DNA of 64,000 nucleotides from Streptomyces sp. NBC_00258 (lineage in GTDB: Bacteria; Actinomycetota; Actinomycetes; Streptomycetales; Streptomycetaceae). The DNA lies in contig NZ_CP108081.1 of NCBI RefSeq assembly GCF_036182465.1, forward strand, positions 2,232,001 to 2,296,000, in the 5' to 3' direction. The position numbers and the translations under genes were made by a program. The notes below the pieces were generated by a model, which saw only the letters and a list, made by a program, of their open reading frames with translations, had not been told where the DNA came from and did no database searches. Of the stretch, positions 1-9,193 are shown in pieces. Within the stretch, counting starts at the first letter, position 1. Every line of letters starts with the position of its first letter.

Positions 1-1
1 C

Positions 2-454
2 GACACGGAGACCGGGCGGACATCGATCCGTTCGTACGTCTGCGTCGACGACGTCGGCCGGGTCATCAACCCCGTGATCGTCGAGGGACAGGTGCACGGC
101 GGGCTCGCCCAGGGCATCGCGCAGGCGCTGTACGAGGAAGCGGTGTACGACGACGAGGGCAACCTAGTATCCGGCACGATGGCCGACTATCTGGTGCCCT
201 CCGCGGTGGATCTGCCCGAGTTCACGACCGGTCGCACGGAGACGCCGGCCACCTCCAATCCCTTGGGGGTCAAGGGAGTTGGCGAGGCCGGGACGATCGC
301 CTCGACACCCGCCGTCGTCAACGCGATCGTGGACGCGCTGCGGCCGTTGGGCGTCCAGGACATAGCGATGCCCTGCTCACCGGGGCGGGTCTGGGAGGCC
401 CTGCAGGCCGCTCAGTCCGCTCGGCCGTCGGCGAAGGAGGCCGGGTCGTCATGA
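2..454 (+). CDS. Molybdenum hydroxylase large subunit (CoxL/XdhA-type), C-terminal part
   Basis: Only the last 150 residues are in the window; the gene continues off the left edge. The frame is open from base 2. The GVKGVGEAG segment (about residue 88 of this part) matches the conserved loop of the xanthine/CO dehydrogenase large subunit that carries the catalytic glutamate beside the Mo-pterin. GQVHGGLAQGIAQALYEE upstream is also typical of the family, which hydroxylates CO or heteroaromatic or aldehyde substrates in the cytoplasm. The stop overlaps the next start as ATGA (451-454), so the two subunits are translationally coupled. The active-site loop separating true CO dehydrogenase (form I) from other hydroxylases lies outside the window, so the substrate cannot be assigned. 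Confidence 0.9.
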   Translation, partial: DTETGRTSIRSYVCVDDVGRVINPVIVEGQVHGGLAQGIAQALYEEAVYDDEGNLVSGTMADYLVPSAVDLPEFTTGRTETPATSNPLGVKGVGEAGTIASTPAVVNAIVDALRPLGVQDIAMPCSPGRVWEALQAAQSARPSAKEAGSS

Positions 455-1311
455 TTCCTCCCGCATTCGACTACGTCAGGCCCACGAGCGTCGACGAGGC
501 CGTACGGGCGCTCGGCGACGCGGGCGAGGACGCGAAGGTACTGGCGGGCGGGCAGAGCCTGCTCCCGCTGCTGCGGTTGCGGCTCGCCTTCCCCGAACTG
601 GTCGTGGACGTCGGCCGGATACCCGGGCTGCGCGGGGTGCGCGAGGACGGCGGCACGCTCGTCATCGGCGCGCTGACCACGCACCACGACGTCCTCGCGG
701 ATCCGCTGGTACGCCGTCACGCGGGCCTTCTCGCGGCGGCCACGGCGACGGTCGGCGACCCCGCGATACGCCATCGGGGCACCCTCGGCGGCTCGCTCGC
801 CCACGCCGATCCCGCGGGTGATCTGCCGGCGGTGGCGCTCGCGCTGGACGCGGAACTGGTCGCGGCGGGGCCGGGAGGCCAACGCACCATCCCCGCAAAG
901 GAGTTCTTCGTCGACTACCTCCAGACCTCGTTGCGGCCGGACGAGTTGCTCGTGGAGGTGCGGCTCCCGAAGACCGACGAGTCCGACGGCTGGGGCTTCC
1001 ACTACGAGAAGTTCAGCCGGGTGGCACAGGCCTGGGCCATGGTCGGCGTCGCGGCGCTGGTGCGGCGCGAGAACGGGTACATCGCCGAGGCGCGGATCGG
1101 TCTCGGCAACATGGGGTCCACTCCGCTGCGCGCCTCGGCGACCGAGGAGGCACTGTCGGGTGCGGACGCGGACGGGGTGGCACTGGCTGCCCGGTCGGCG
1201 GCGGAGGGGACCCGGCCGACCGGCGATCCGTCCGCCTCGCCCGAGTACCGGGCGCATCTGGCACGGGTGCTGACGCGTCGTTCGGTACTGGCCGCCGCGG
1301 GGATGGGGTGA
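451..1311 (+). CDS. FAD-binding medium subunit of molybdenum hydroxylase (CoxM-like)
   Basis: A 286-residue protein of normal length for the CoxM/CutM/XdhB FAD subunit, which passes electrons from the Fe-S subunit to the final acceptor. It has both family FAD motifs: AGGQSLLPLL near residue 32, and TLGGSLAHADPAGDLP near residue 110. The C-terminal CO_deh_flav_C domain follows from about residue 180 (FSRVAQAWAMVG). The start is fixed by the ATGA overlap with the large subunit. The small 2Fe-2S subunit gene is not seen between here and coxD, so it probably lies upstream of the window. Confidence 0.93.
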   Translation: MIPPAFDYVRPTSVDEAVRALGDAGEDAKVLAGGQSLLPLLRLRLAFPELVVDVGRIPGLRGVREDGGTLVIGALTTHHDVLADPLVRRHAGLLAAATATVGDPAIRHRGTLGGSLAHADPAGDLPAVALALDAELVAAGPGGQRTIPAKEFFVDYLQTSLRPDELLVEVRLPKTDESDGWGFHYEKFSRVAQAWAMVGVAALVRRENGYIAEARIGLGNMGSTPLRASATEEALSGADADGVALAARSAAEGTRPTGDPSASPEYRAHLARVLTRRSVLAAAGMG

Positions 1312-1327
1312 GGAGCCGATCGCACGC

Positions 1328-2401
1328 ATGGATGGGGCGGGGCCGGGGTCCGGGACGTCGCCAGGGCCGGGTGCAGGCTCGGGTTCCGGGCCGGGCTCGG
1401 GCCATGGCGAGTTTCCCGACGGCCACTTGAGCGCCGACGGGCCCTCCGACGACCGGCCGGGCGGCCGTGGGGCGTCCCTCGGCGGCTCGGACGAGGACGA
1501 GCCGCCCGGTGGCGGGGCAGCCTGGCCGACGGGACCCGGGGACGTGCGGGAGCGGCTCGAGGAGACCGGATACCTCGTCGACGACGGCCTGGCGGTCGCG
1601 TGCTTCCTCGCCCTGAAGCTGCGTCGGCCGATCTTCTGCGAGGGTGACGCGGGCGTGGGCAAGACCGCGCTCGCGTCGGCCTTCGCCGCCGCGCTGGACG
1701 CTCCGCTGATCCGCCTCCAGTGCTACGAGGGCATCGACGCCTCGCAGGCGCTGTACGACTGGGACTTCCCGCGCCAGCTGCTGCATCTGCGGGCGGCCGA
1801 GGCGGCCGGTGTCACCGACGCCGACCGTCTTGAGGGCGAGCTGTACGGGCGGCGGTTCCTGATCGCCCGGCCGCTGCTGCGGGCCCTGGAGACCCAGCCG
1901 TGCGTGCTGCTCGTCGACGAGATCGACCGGGCCGACGACGAGTTCGAGGCGTTCCTGCTGGAGCTGCTGTCCGAGTACACGGTCACCGTCCCCGAACTCG
2001 GCACCCTGCGCGCCGAGTCGCCGCCCGTCGTGGTCCTCACGTCGAACCGGACCCGTGAGGTGCACGACGCGCTGAAGCGGCGCTGCCTCTACCACTGGTT
2101 CGACCATCCCGGCTTCTCCCGCGAACTCGCCATCGTGCGAAGGCGGTTGCCGAGTGTCACGGCACGGCTCGCCGAGCAGGTGACCGGCCTCGTACAGGCG
2201 CTGCGCGGGGAGGATCTGGTGAAGCCGCCGGGGGTCGCGGAGACGATCGACTGGGCGGAGGCGCTGGACGCGCTCGGCGCCACGGAGGTCGACGCGGAGC
2301 TGGCGGTGGCCACGCTGGGGTCGGTGCTGAAGTACCGGGAGGACCTGGAGCGGGCCCGGGGGCTCGATCTGGCGGCGCTGCTGGCGGTGCGGGGCGCGTG
2401 A
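1328..2401 (+). CDS. MoxR-family AAA+ ATPase (CoxD-like)
   Basis: A 357-residue protein whose AAA+ core begins near residue 73. Walker A is GDAGVGKTALA (about residue 105), Walker B is VLLVDEIDRADDEFEAFLLE (about residue 195), and the sensor/arginine-finger part is LTSNRTREVHDALKRRC. MoxR ATPases next to coxLM help assemble or sulfurate the Mo active site together with the VWA protein encoded next. The first 70 residues are Gly/Ser/Pro-rich low complexity and absent from usual CoxD proteins; a GTG at 1544 would remove them but has a poor ribosome site. The gap to coxM is 16 bp, so it is in the same operon. Confidence 0.9.
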   Translation: MDGAGPGSGTSPGPGAGSGSGPGSGHGEFPDGHLSADGPSDDRPGGRGASLGGSDEDEPPGGGAAWPTGPGDVRERLEETGYLVDDGLAVACFLALKLRRPIFCEGDAGVGKTALASAFAAALDAPLIRLQCYEGIDASQALYDWDFPRQLLHLRAAEAAGVTDADRLEGELYGRRFLIARPLLRALETQPCVLLVDEIDRADDEFEAFLLELLSEYTVTVPELGTLRAESPPVVVLTSNRTREVHDALKRRCLYHWFDHPGFSRELAIVRRRLPSVTARLAEQVTGLVQALRGEDLVKPPGVAETIDWAEALDALGATEVDAELAVATLGSVLKYREDLERARGLDLAALLAVRGA

Positions 2402-2425
2402 GATGCGTGGGGAGCGGGGCCTGAG

Positions 2426-3604
2426 GTGACCGGGACAGAGAGCGGGGCCGACGTCGGGGAGCGTGCCGGGGCGTCCGTCGACGTGCCCGCCGTCCTGGTC
2501 GGCTTCGCCCGTGCCCTGCGCGCCGCCGGGGTCGAGGCAGGGCCCGACCGCGTGCAGGCCTTCCTCGGCGCGCTCGACGTACTTCGGCCCGGGATGCGGT
2601 CCGACGTGTACTGGTCGGGGCGGCTCACGCTGTGCGGCAGCCGGGACGATCTGGAGCGGTACGACCGGGTGTTCGCCGCCTACTTCGGGGGCGCCGCGTC
2701 AGAGGGACGGGGGATGCGTGCCGCTCCCCCGCCGCGGCTGCGGATGACCGTACGGGACGCGGGGCCCGCTCCCCGTGCGCAGGTCGAGGGCGAGCGGGAT
2801 GCCGTACCCACAGCGGTCCTGGCGAGTTCCGCCGAGGTGCTGCGGCACCGGGACTTCGCCGGGCTCACCGACGCCGAGCGGGGTCAACTCCGGCGGCTGC
2901 TGGTCGCATTCGCGCTGCGTGGCGAGCTCCGGCGAACCGCACGGCTGCGGCCGGCCAGGCGCGGGGTCGTCGATCCGCGGCGCACCGTGCAGGAGGTGCT
3001 GCGGCGGGGCGGCGAGCCCGCGCCGCCCCGGATGCGGGCGCGGGCCGAGCGACCGCGCCGGGTGGTGCTGCTGGTGGACGTGAGCGGCTCGATGGCGGCG
3101 TACGCGGACGCGCTGCTGCGGTTCGCGCACGCCGCCGCGCATGCCGGCCCGTACGGCGGGCGGGCGCGGACGGAGGTGTTCACGATCGGTACGCGGCTGA
3201 CCCGGGTGACCCGTGAGCTGACGCACCGCGACCCCGACACCGCGCTGGCCGCGGTCGCGGCGGCCGTGCCGGACTGGCGGGGCGGCACCCGGCTCGGCGA
3301 ACTGCTGCGGGGCTTCCTCGACCGGTGGGGGCAGCGGGGTATGGCACGTGGCGCGGTGGTCGTCGTGCTGTCGGACGGCTGGGAGCGTGGCGATCCCGAT
3401 CTGCTCGCGGCCCAGATGCGACGCTTGCACCGGCTGGCGCACCGGGTGATCTGGGCCAATCCGCGCAAGGCCCGTCCCGGCTACGCGCCCCTGGCTGCCG
3501 GTATGGCGGCGGCGCTGCCGAGCGTTGACTCATTCGTCGAGGGACACAGCCTGGCCGCGCTGGAACGTCTGGCGGCGGTGGTGAGAGGAGCGGGCGATGC
3601 GTGA
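2426..3604 (+). CDS. VWA-domain protein, CoxE-like
   Basis: A 392-residue protein with a C-terminal von Willebrand factor A domain. The MIDAS motif VDVSGSMAAYADALL sits near residue 217, the threonine position is in GGTRLGELLRGF, and the distal aspartate is in VVLSDGWERGDPDLL. CoxE proteins work with the MoxR ATPase in maturation of molybdenum hydroxylases. The start is a GTG (MTGTESGAD). The last 8 bases overlap the XdhC-like gene. MoxR followed directly by a VWA protein is the standard pairing and supports both calls. Confidence 0.9.
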   Translation: MTGTESGADVGERAGASVDVPAVLVGFARALRAAGVEAGPDRVQAFLGALDVLRPGMRSDVYWSGRLTLCGSRDDLERYDRVFAAYFGGAASEGRGMRAAPPPRLRMTVRDAGPAPRAQVEGERDAVPTAVLASSAEVLRHRDFAGLTDAERGQLRRLLVAFALRGELRRTARLRPARRGVVDPRRTVQEVLRRGGEPAPPRMRARAERPRRVVLLVDVSGSMAAYADALLRFAHAAAHAGPYGGRARTEVFTIGTRLTRVTRELTHRDPDTALAAVAAAVPDWRGGTRLGELLRGFLDRWGQRGMARGAVVVVLSDGWERGDPDLLAAQMRRLHRLAHRVIWANPRKARPGYAPLAAGMAAALPSVDSFVEGHSLAALERLAAVVRGAGDA

Positions 3605-4700
3605 GATCCTCCCGGCGCTCGGCCGGTGGTACGCGGAGGGCACTCCCTTCGGTCTCGCCACGGTCGTCGCCGTCAGCCGGAGCGCACCGCGGGATCCGGG
3701 CGCCTCCATGGCCGTCGGTCCCGGTGACGAGGTCGTGGGCAGCGTGTCCGGCGGCTGTGTCGAGGGGGCGGTGTTCGAGCTGGCCCAGGACGTGGTGGAG
3801 TCCGGCGAGGCCCGGCTGGAGACCTTCGGGTACAGCGACGAGGACGCGTTCGCCGTCGGTCTGACCTGCGGCGGTGAGATCACCCTCCTCGTACGGCCTG
3901 TCACGGCCGCCCTCGATCCGTCCTTCGGGGCGGTCGCGGAGTCGGTGGCCGCGGGCCGCCCGGTGACCGTGGCGACGGTGATCGACGGCCCGGCCCGTCG
4001 CGGCGCGACCCTCGCCGTCTGGGAGGACGAGGTGTCGGGCACGCTCGGCACGACGGGCCTGGATGTGGCGGTGACCGCCGACGCGCGGGGCGAACTGGCC
4101 CTGGGCGCCACGGGGCAGCGGCACTACGGCCCGCGCGGCGAGCGACGCGAGGACGCCGTGACGGTCTTCCTGCACTCCTTCGCTCCCCCGCCGCGCATGC
4201 TGGTCTTCGGGGCGATCGACTACGCGGCTGCCGTGGCCCGCATCGGCGCCTTCCTCGGCTACCGGGTCACCGTGTGCGACGCCCGGCCCGTCTTCGCCAC
4301 CCCGAAACGCTTCCCGGCGGGTGTGGAGGTCGTCGTCGAGTGGCCGCACCGCTATCTGCACGCCACCCCGACCGACGAACGCACCGTGATCTGCGTCCTC
4401 ACCCACGACCCCAAGTTCGACGTGCCGCTCCTGGAGGAGGCGCTGCGCCGGCCGGCCGCGTACATCGGGGCCATGGGCAGTCGGCGTACGCACGACGACC
4501 GGATGAAGCGGCTGCGGGACGGCGGGCTCGGCGAGGCCGAGCTTGCCCGGCTGCGCTCGCCGGTCGGCCTCGACCTCGGAGCGCGCACGCCCGAGGAGGT
4601 GGCCGTGTCCGTCGCCGCCGAGATCGTCGCGCTGCGCTGGGGCGGCAGCGGCGCCCCGCTGACGGCGACGGCCGGGGAGATCCACCCGCGGGAGCAGTGA
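3597..4700 (+). CDS. XdhC/CoxI family Mo-cofactor maturation factor
   Basis: A 367-residue protein with an N-terminal XdhC/CoxI domain (ALGRWYAEGTPFGLATVV, then GSVSGGCVEGAVFE with its conserved Cys, and LTCGGEITLLV) and a C-terminal Rossmann-like XdhC_C domain from about residue 200 (MLVFGAIDYAAAVARI, then AAYIGAMGSRRTHDDRMKRL). XdhC binds the Mo cofactor, promotes its sulfuration and delivers it to the apo-enzyme. It overlaps the VWA gene by 8 bp and is the last gene of the operon; the next gene is convergent. Confidence 0.93.
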   Translation: MREILPALGRWYAEGTPFGLATVVAVSRSAPRDPGASMAVGPGDEVVGSVSGGCVEGAVFELAQDVVESGEARLETFGYSDEDAFAVGLTCGGEITLLVRPVTAALDPSFGAVAESVAAGRPVTVATVIDGPARRGATLAVWEDEVSGTLGTTGLDVAVTADARGELALGATGQRHYGPRGERREDAVTVFLHSFAPPPRMLVFGAIDYAAAVARIGAFLGYRVTVCDARPVFATPKRFPAGVEVVVEWPHRYLHATPTDERTVICVLTHDPKFDVPLLEEALRRPAAYIGAMGSRRTHDDRMKRLRDGGLGEAELARLRSPVGLDLGARTPEEVAVSVAAEIVALRWGGSGAPLTATAGEIHPREQ

Positions 4701-4755
4701 CGAGCCGCTGCCGTCGCGACGTCGCTGGTCGTCCTGCGCCTCGGACGTGGTCGTG

Positions 4756-5694
4756 TCAGGTCTCGTCGCGGTGGTCGGCGATGATCGCTTCGAGGTGGCG
4801 CAGGGCGGTGGTCACGCGGGCCGGGTCCTCCTGGAAGAAGGGGTCGTCGAGTACGGGCAGGGATCCGGCGAGCGCCCAGCCGCGTCCGCGTGCCCAGGTG
4901 GCGTCGTCGTCGCCGAGCGCCTCGCGGAAGGTGCCGCGCGCCGCGTCGGGCAGGAACTTCCACGCGGGCAGCACGTCGACGGCGGGGTCGCCGACGCCCA
5001 GCGTGCCGAAGTCGATGACCGCGCTGAGGTGGCCGTCGACGGACAGCAGGTTGCCGGTCGCGAGGTCGCCGTGGAACCAGACCGGCGGTCCGTCCCAGGC
5101 GGGTGCCGTGAGCGCCGCCTCCCACACGGCCGTCACCGCGTCGGTGTCGGCCATGCCCTTCAGCTTGGCGATCTTCGGCCGGACCACGGAGTCGGCGGCC
5201 AGCGAGTCGCGTTCGTCGCCCATCGGCACCCCGCGGAACGCGTTGCTCCACTGCGGTCCAGGACCGTCGGTGGCGTCGATCTTCCGCAACGCCGTGATGA
5301 ACTCGGCCAGTTGTCCGGCCGCCCGCACCGGATCGGCGAGCCCCTCGGTGGTCGCCGTCTCGCCCTCAAGCCAACGGTAGACCGACCAGGGGAAGGGGTA
5401 GCCCTCCCCCGGCTTCCCCGCCGCGAGCGGTTCGGACACCGTCAGCGGCAGATGCGGGGCGAGCAGCGGCAGCCAGCGGTGCTCCCGCTCCACCTGCCCG
5501 ACCCAGCGCGGGTATCGGGGCAGCCGTACGGACAGGACGTTGCCGAGCCGGAAGGTCGCGTTGTCCATCCCTGAGCGGGGAACCGGTGAGATCGGGAGTT
5601 CGGCCCACTGGGGGAACTGGACTGCGAGCAGGCGGCGGACCAGATCGGTGTCGATGGTCACGTCGTCGTGGGCGTGCGGGTCACCGGATGACAA
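4756..5694 (-). CDS. Aminoglycoside phosphotransferase (APH) family protein
   Basis: A 312-residue APH/choline-kinase fold protein. It has the nucleotide-loop region (SGMDNATFRLG), the catalytic loop WFHGDLATGNLL (HxD..N) and the metal-binding IDFGTLGVGDPAVDVLPAW. Such proteins phosphorylate aminoglycosides or other small hydroxyl compounds; the family is broad and the substrate cannot be read from sequence. The start used is TTG at 5694 with GGAG seven bases upstream; GTG at 5661 (MTIDTDLVRRLL) is equally plausible and closer to common family starts. It stands alone, convergent with the cox operon. Confidence 0.85.
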   Translation of the reverse strand: MSSGDPHAHDDVTIDTDLVRRLLAVQFPQWAELPISPVPRSGMDNATFRLGNVLSVRLPRYPRWVGQVEREHRWLPLLAPHLPLTVSEPLAAGKPGEGYPFPWSVYRWLEGETATTEGLADPVRAAGQLAEFITALRKIDATDGPGPQWSNAFRGVPMGDERDSLAADSVVRPKIAKLKGMADTDAVTAVWEAALTAPAWDGPPVWFHGDLATGNLLSVDGHLSAVIDFGTLGVGDPAVDVLPAWKFLPDAARGTFREALGDDDATWARGRGWALAGSLPVLDDPFFQEDPARVTTALRHLEAIIADHRDET

Positions 5695-5781
5695 GGGTCA
5701 ACTCCTGGGTGCGGACCGGGAAGCGGCCGACCCATCCCATCCGCCGGAACATTCACCGTCCACTGATTTTCTGCCGGACCG

Positions 5782-6297
5782 TCAGCCGTCCGCCGACTTT
5801 CGGGGTGGCAGCCGGTGCAGTTGCACGTCTGTGAGCTCACCGTCCTTCACTGCCGCCGTCATGTACGTGCAGTGCGGCTGGCGTCGGCGGTCGGTGGGTG
5901 AGCCCGGGTTGAGGAGGCGCAGGCCGGTCGGGGCCGTGGTGTCCCAGGGGATGTGGCTGTGGCCGAAGACCAGGACGTCGAGGTCCGGGAAACGGGCGGC
6001 GCAGCGCGCTTCGCGGCCTTGAGCGGCGCCGGTCTCGTGGACGACTCCGACGCGCAGGCCGCCCAGGTCGGCCCGGGCGATCTCGGGGAGGCGGGCCCTC
6101 AGCTCGGGGCCGTCGTTGTTGCCGTACACGCCGATGAACCGGTTCGAGCGGCTCTCCAGAAGGTCGAGGGTGGCGGTGTCCACCCAGTCGCCGGCGTGGA
6201 TGACGACGTCCGCGCGCGGGAGTTCGGCGAGCAGCGGCGCGGGGAGTTCCTTGGCGCGCTTGGGGAGGTGGGTGTCGGACATGAGGAGGAGGCGCAC
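5782..6297 (-). CDS. YfcE/MJ0936-family metallophosphoesterase
   Basis: A 171-residue single-domain calcineurin-like phosphoesterase. The metal ligands are visible in order: MSDTHLP (DxH), HAGDWVD (GDxxD region), YGNNDGPE (GNxD), VVHETG and VFGHSHIPWD (GHSH). The length matches the YfcE/YsnB class of small phosphodiesterases. The start is GTG at 6297, four bases after the stop of the SpoIIE phosphatase gene, so the two are probably co-transcribed. Confidence 0.88.
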   Translation of the reverse strand: MRLLLMSDTHLPKRAKELPAPLLAELPRADVVIHAGDWVDTATLDLLESRSNRFIGVYGNNDGPELRARLPEIARADLGGLRVGVVHETGAAQGREARCAARFPDLDVLVFGHSHIPWDTTAPTGLRLLNPGSPTDRRRQPHCTYMTAAVKDGELTDVQLHRLPPRKSADG

Positions 6298-6301
6298 GCG
6301 A

Positions 6302-8788
6302 TCAGCCTAGGACGGGCGGTTCGGTGAGGGGCGGTTCGGTCACGGCGATCTCGGCCCACACCTGCTTGCCGCCACTGACCGGGACCGTTCCCCAGGCCGC
6401 GGAAAGGGCCTCGACGAGGAGGATGCCGCGGCCGCCGGTCGCCTCCCAGCCGATGCTGGTGGGCTTGATGGGCGTACGCGGAGAGACGTCGGCGACGGCG
6501 ATGCGCAGGCGGTCGTTGATGAGGGTGAGGTCGAGACGGACCTGGCCGTCGGTGTGCACGAGGGCGTTCGTGACGAGTTCGGAGACGACCAGGAGGATGG
6601 CGTCGGACTCCTCCATGACGCCCCAGACGCGCAGGGTGCGCCGGGTGAAGCGGCGGGCGTGGCGGACGGCCTCGGGTACGCGCCACACCGTCCAGCTCTC
6701 GCGCAGCGGCCGCAGGTCGAGGCCGTCGTAGCGCATGAGGAGCAGGGCCACGTCGTCGCTGCGGTTGGCGCCGGCGAGCAGGGCGTCGGCGACGAGTCCG
6801 AGGTGGGCGGGGTCGGCGGCGGACAGTTCGTCGCACAGCCGGTTCAGACCGTCCTCCATGTCCAGCTCGGAGGACTCGACCAGGCCGTCGGTGGTGAGGG
6901 CCACGATCGTGCCGGGCCGGAGCGGCAGGGGGCTCATCGGGAAGTCGGCCTGGGTGATGACGCCGAGCGGTGGTCCGCCCTCGGTGACGACGATCTCGGT
7001 GGTGCCGTCCGGATGGCGCAGGACGGGCGGCAGGTGCCCGGCGCGTACGCACCAGGCCGTGCCCTCCGCCATGTCGACGTCGACGTAGCAGCAGGTGGCG
7101 AAGAGGTCGGTCTCCATGTCCATGAGCAGCCGGTTGGCGTGCGAGACGACCACGTCCGGCGGGTGGCCCTCGACGGCGTACGCGCGTAGCGCGGTGCGCA
7201 TCTGGCCCATGAGGGTGGCGGCCTGGGCGTTGTGCCCCTGGACGTCGCCGATGACGAGGGCGACATGGCTGTCGGGCAGCGGAATCACGTCGTACCAGTC
7301 GCCGCCGACCTCCAGACCCGCGGTGGTGGGCAGATAGCGGGCCACGGCTTCCGCGCCCGGCAGGGGCGGCAGTCTGCGCGGGAGGAGGGTGCGCTGGAGC
7401 ATGCCGACGAGTTCGTGTTCGGCGTCGAAGGCGTGGGCGCGCATCAGGGCCTGGCCCGCGAGACCGGCGGAGGCGGTGAGCAGGGCACGCTCGTCGGGTC
7501 CGAAGTCGTGCGGGGTGTCCCAGCCGATGAGGCAGGCGCCGGCCATCCTGCCGCTGCCGGCCGGCAGCGGCAGGATGGCGAGGCCGCCGGGGCCGACCTC
7601 GGCGAGCGTGGCCTCCAACGGGGTGCCGGCCGGCCAGATGGCCGCGCGGCCGTCGCGCAGGGCGGCCGCCAGGGTCGGCATGGTGCGTACGGGTGCGTCG
7701 GGCCACTCCGAGCGCCACTCCGAGCGCCAGACCTCGGGCCAGGCCTCCGGCTCGGGCGGGTCCAGGACGGTGACGACGAGGCGGTCGCCCTCCAGCTCGG
7801 CCAGGGCGATCCGGTCGGCCTTCAAGGGCCGGCGCAGGGCGGTGACGACGGCTTGGCTGACGTCGTGGACGGTGCCCGCGGTGGCTAGGGCCGCGGCGAG
7901 GCGCTGGACGCGGGCCACCTCGTTGCCGCCGGAGCGCAGTTTCGAGGCGTCGGCGACGGTGCCCACCAGCCGGGACGGGCGTCCGTCGGCGGCCGGCAGC
8001 AGTCGCGCGCGCAGCCTGAGCCACCTCTGGTCGCCCGAGGGCTGGAGGATGCGGAACTCCAGCTCGCGCTCGCCGATGGACATGTGGTCGGACTCCACCA
8101 CGGACATCAGCGAGGGCAGGTCCTCCGGCACGGTCATGCCCAGCAGGGTCTCGACCTTGCCGTCGAACTCGTCGGGGGCGAGCCCGAACAGCTCCAGCAT
8201 CTCGTCGTCGACCTCGACGCGCCCTGTGTCCATGGCCAGGCTGAACGAGCTGCTGGGCAGGTCGCCGGAGTCCTCGGGCCCGGCTCCGGTGGAGGGCGGG
8301 AAGGAGACTGCCTCGGCGAGCAGTTCGAGGCAGACGCGGTCCTCGGTGTCGAAGCCGCCCGGGTTCTCGTTCACGGCGACCAGGCAGCCGCCGCCGCGCG
8401 GGTCCGGGGGCAGTGGCAGGGCGGCCAGCCAGAAGTCCCCCGCGGGCATCGGGCGGGCGCCGGGGCGTACGGCGAGCTCCTCGGGGGTGAGCCACAGGGG
8501 CCGGCCGAGCCGGTAGGCGTCCGCCGCGGGCGAGCCGCCGGCGAGCGGGTAGCTGTCGCGCAGCCCGTACAGGGACCGGGGCACGCCCGCCGCTTCGATC
8601 AGACACAGTTGGTCACCGCTGTCGCCCGGCGCGTAGACGGTGGCGAGCGTCGCGCCACCGAACACGAGTGCCTGTTCGAGCACGCTCCGTAGTCGTTCGG
8701 GGGCCCCGAGGTCCGCGTGCAGCGTCTTGAGGGCAAGTTCGGTACGCAGCGTTCTCGTTCTGCGTTCCGCAGCGCCCTCACTGACCAC
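6302..8788 (-). CDS. SpoIIE-type PP2C phosphatase with GAF, PAS and HATPase domains
   Basis: An 828-residue multidomain regulator, read in order: a GAF-like domain (about 20-165), a PAS domain (about 180-310), a second GAF (about 320-450), a SpoIIE/PP2C catalytic domain (about 475-690; GGDWYDVIPLPDSHVALVIG, RAGHLPPVL, TDGLVES) and a C-terminal HATPase_c domain (about 700-815; VVSELVTNALVHT and GGRGILLVEALSAAW). Such fusions can dephosphorylate STAS anti-anti-sigma factors and phosphorylate or bind them through the anti-sigma-like kinase domain. The start is GTG at 8788 with no clear Shine-Dalgarno, so it is uncertain. The metallophosphoesterase gene follows. Confidence 0.9.
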   Translation of the reverse strand: MVSEGAAERRTRTLRTELALKTLHADLGAPERLRSVLEQALVFGGATLATVYAPGDSGDQLCLIEAAGVPRSLYGLRDSYPLAGGSPAADAYRLGRPLWLTPEELAVRPGARPMPAGDFWLAALPLPPDPRGGGCLVAVNENPGGFDTEDRVCLELLAEAVSFPPSTGAGPEDSGDLPSSSFSLAMDTGRVEVDDEMLELFGLAPDEFDGKVETLLGMTVPEDLPSLMSVVESDHMSIGERELEFRILQPSGDQRWLRLRARLLPAADGRPSRLVGTVADASKLRSGGNEVARVQRLAAALATAGTVHDVSQAVVTALRRPLKADRIALAELEGDRLVVTVLDPPEPEAWPEVWRSEWRSEWPDAPVRTMPTLAAALRDGRAAIWPAGTPLEATLAEVGPGGLAILPLPAGSGRMAGACLIGWDTPHDFGPDERALLTASAGLAGQALMRAHAFDAEHELVGMLQRTLLPRRLPPLPGAEAVARYLPTTAGLEVGGDWYDVIPLPDSHVALVIGDVQGHNAQAATLMGQMRTALRAYAVEGHPPDVVVSHANRLLMDMETDLFATCCYVDVDMAEGTAWCVRAGHLPPVLRHPDGTTEIVVTEGGPPLGVITQADFPMSPLPLRPGTIVALTTDGLVESSELDMEDGLNRLCDELSAADPAHLGLVADALLAGANRSDDVALLLMRYDGLDLRPLRESWTVWRVPEAVRHARRFTRRTLRVWGVMEESDAILLVVSELVTNALVHTDGQVRLDLTLINDRLRIAVADVSPRTPIKPTSIGWEATGGRGILLVEALSAAWGTVPVSGGKQVWAEIAVTEPPLTEPPVLG

Positions 8789-8796
8789 GTCCGCAA

Positions 8797-9185
8797 TTAC
8801 AGCGCTTCCGGGACGGCGGCGCAGCCCCTGTGACCGTTCGGAGGCAGGTCATGGGTCGGGCGGAACCCGGAACCGGGGCTCCGGGCGGCCCCTCCGGCCC
8901 GTATGTCGTCGTATGTCTGGAAGTACGCCAGGATCCAGGGCACGGCGTGTCCAGGAGCACGGCACGTGGAAGGGGACGTCCGGCCCGGACCTGGACCGTC
9001 CCGTCGTTGTTGTCCGTGAGCAGGGTGCGGCCGTCCGGGGCACGGGCGACGTCGAACGTCATGCCGGCGTGGTTGCCGAGGACCGCCAGGGAGCGTCCCG
9101 ACCGTGCGTCCCACAGGCGCAGGGTGCCCTCGCCCACCGAGGCGATCGTCGGCCCGTGAGACCGGACGCGACTCGACCCGTGCAT
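8797..9185 (-). pseudogene. WD40-repeat gene remnant
   Basis: The minus strand keeps roughly one and a half WD40 blades (GTLRLWDARSGRSLAVLG, then MTFDVARAPDGRTLLT and NNDGTVQV). After that the reading frame loses similarity and continues as non-WD40 residues. WD40 proteins have many blades and are far longer, so this is the eroded end of a once larger gene. No credible start or ribosome site is present. It fills most of the 479-base gap between the SpoIIE gene and the lanthipeptide locus. Confidence 0.6.
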
Positions 9186-9193
9186 TCCTCACG

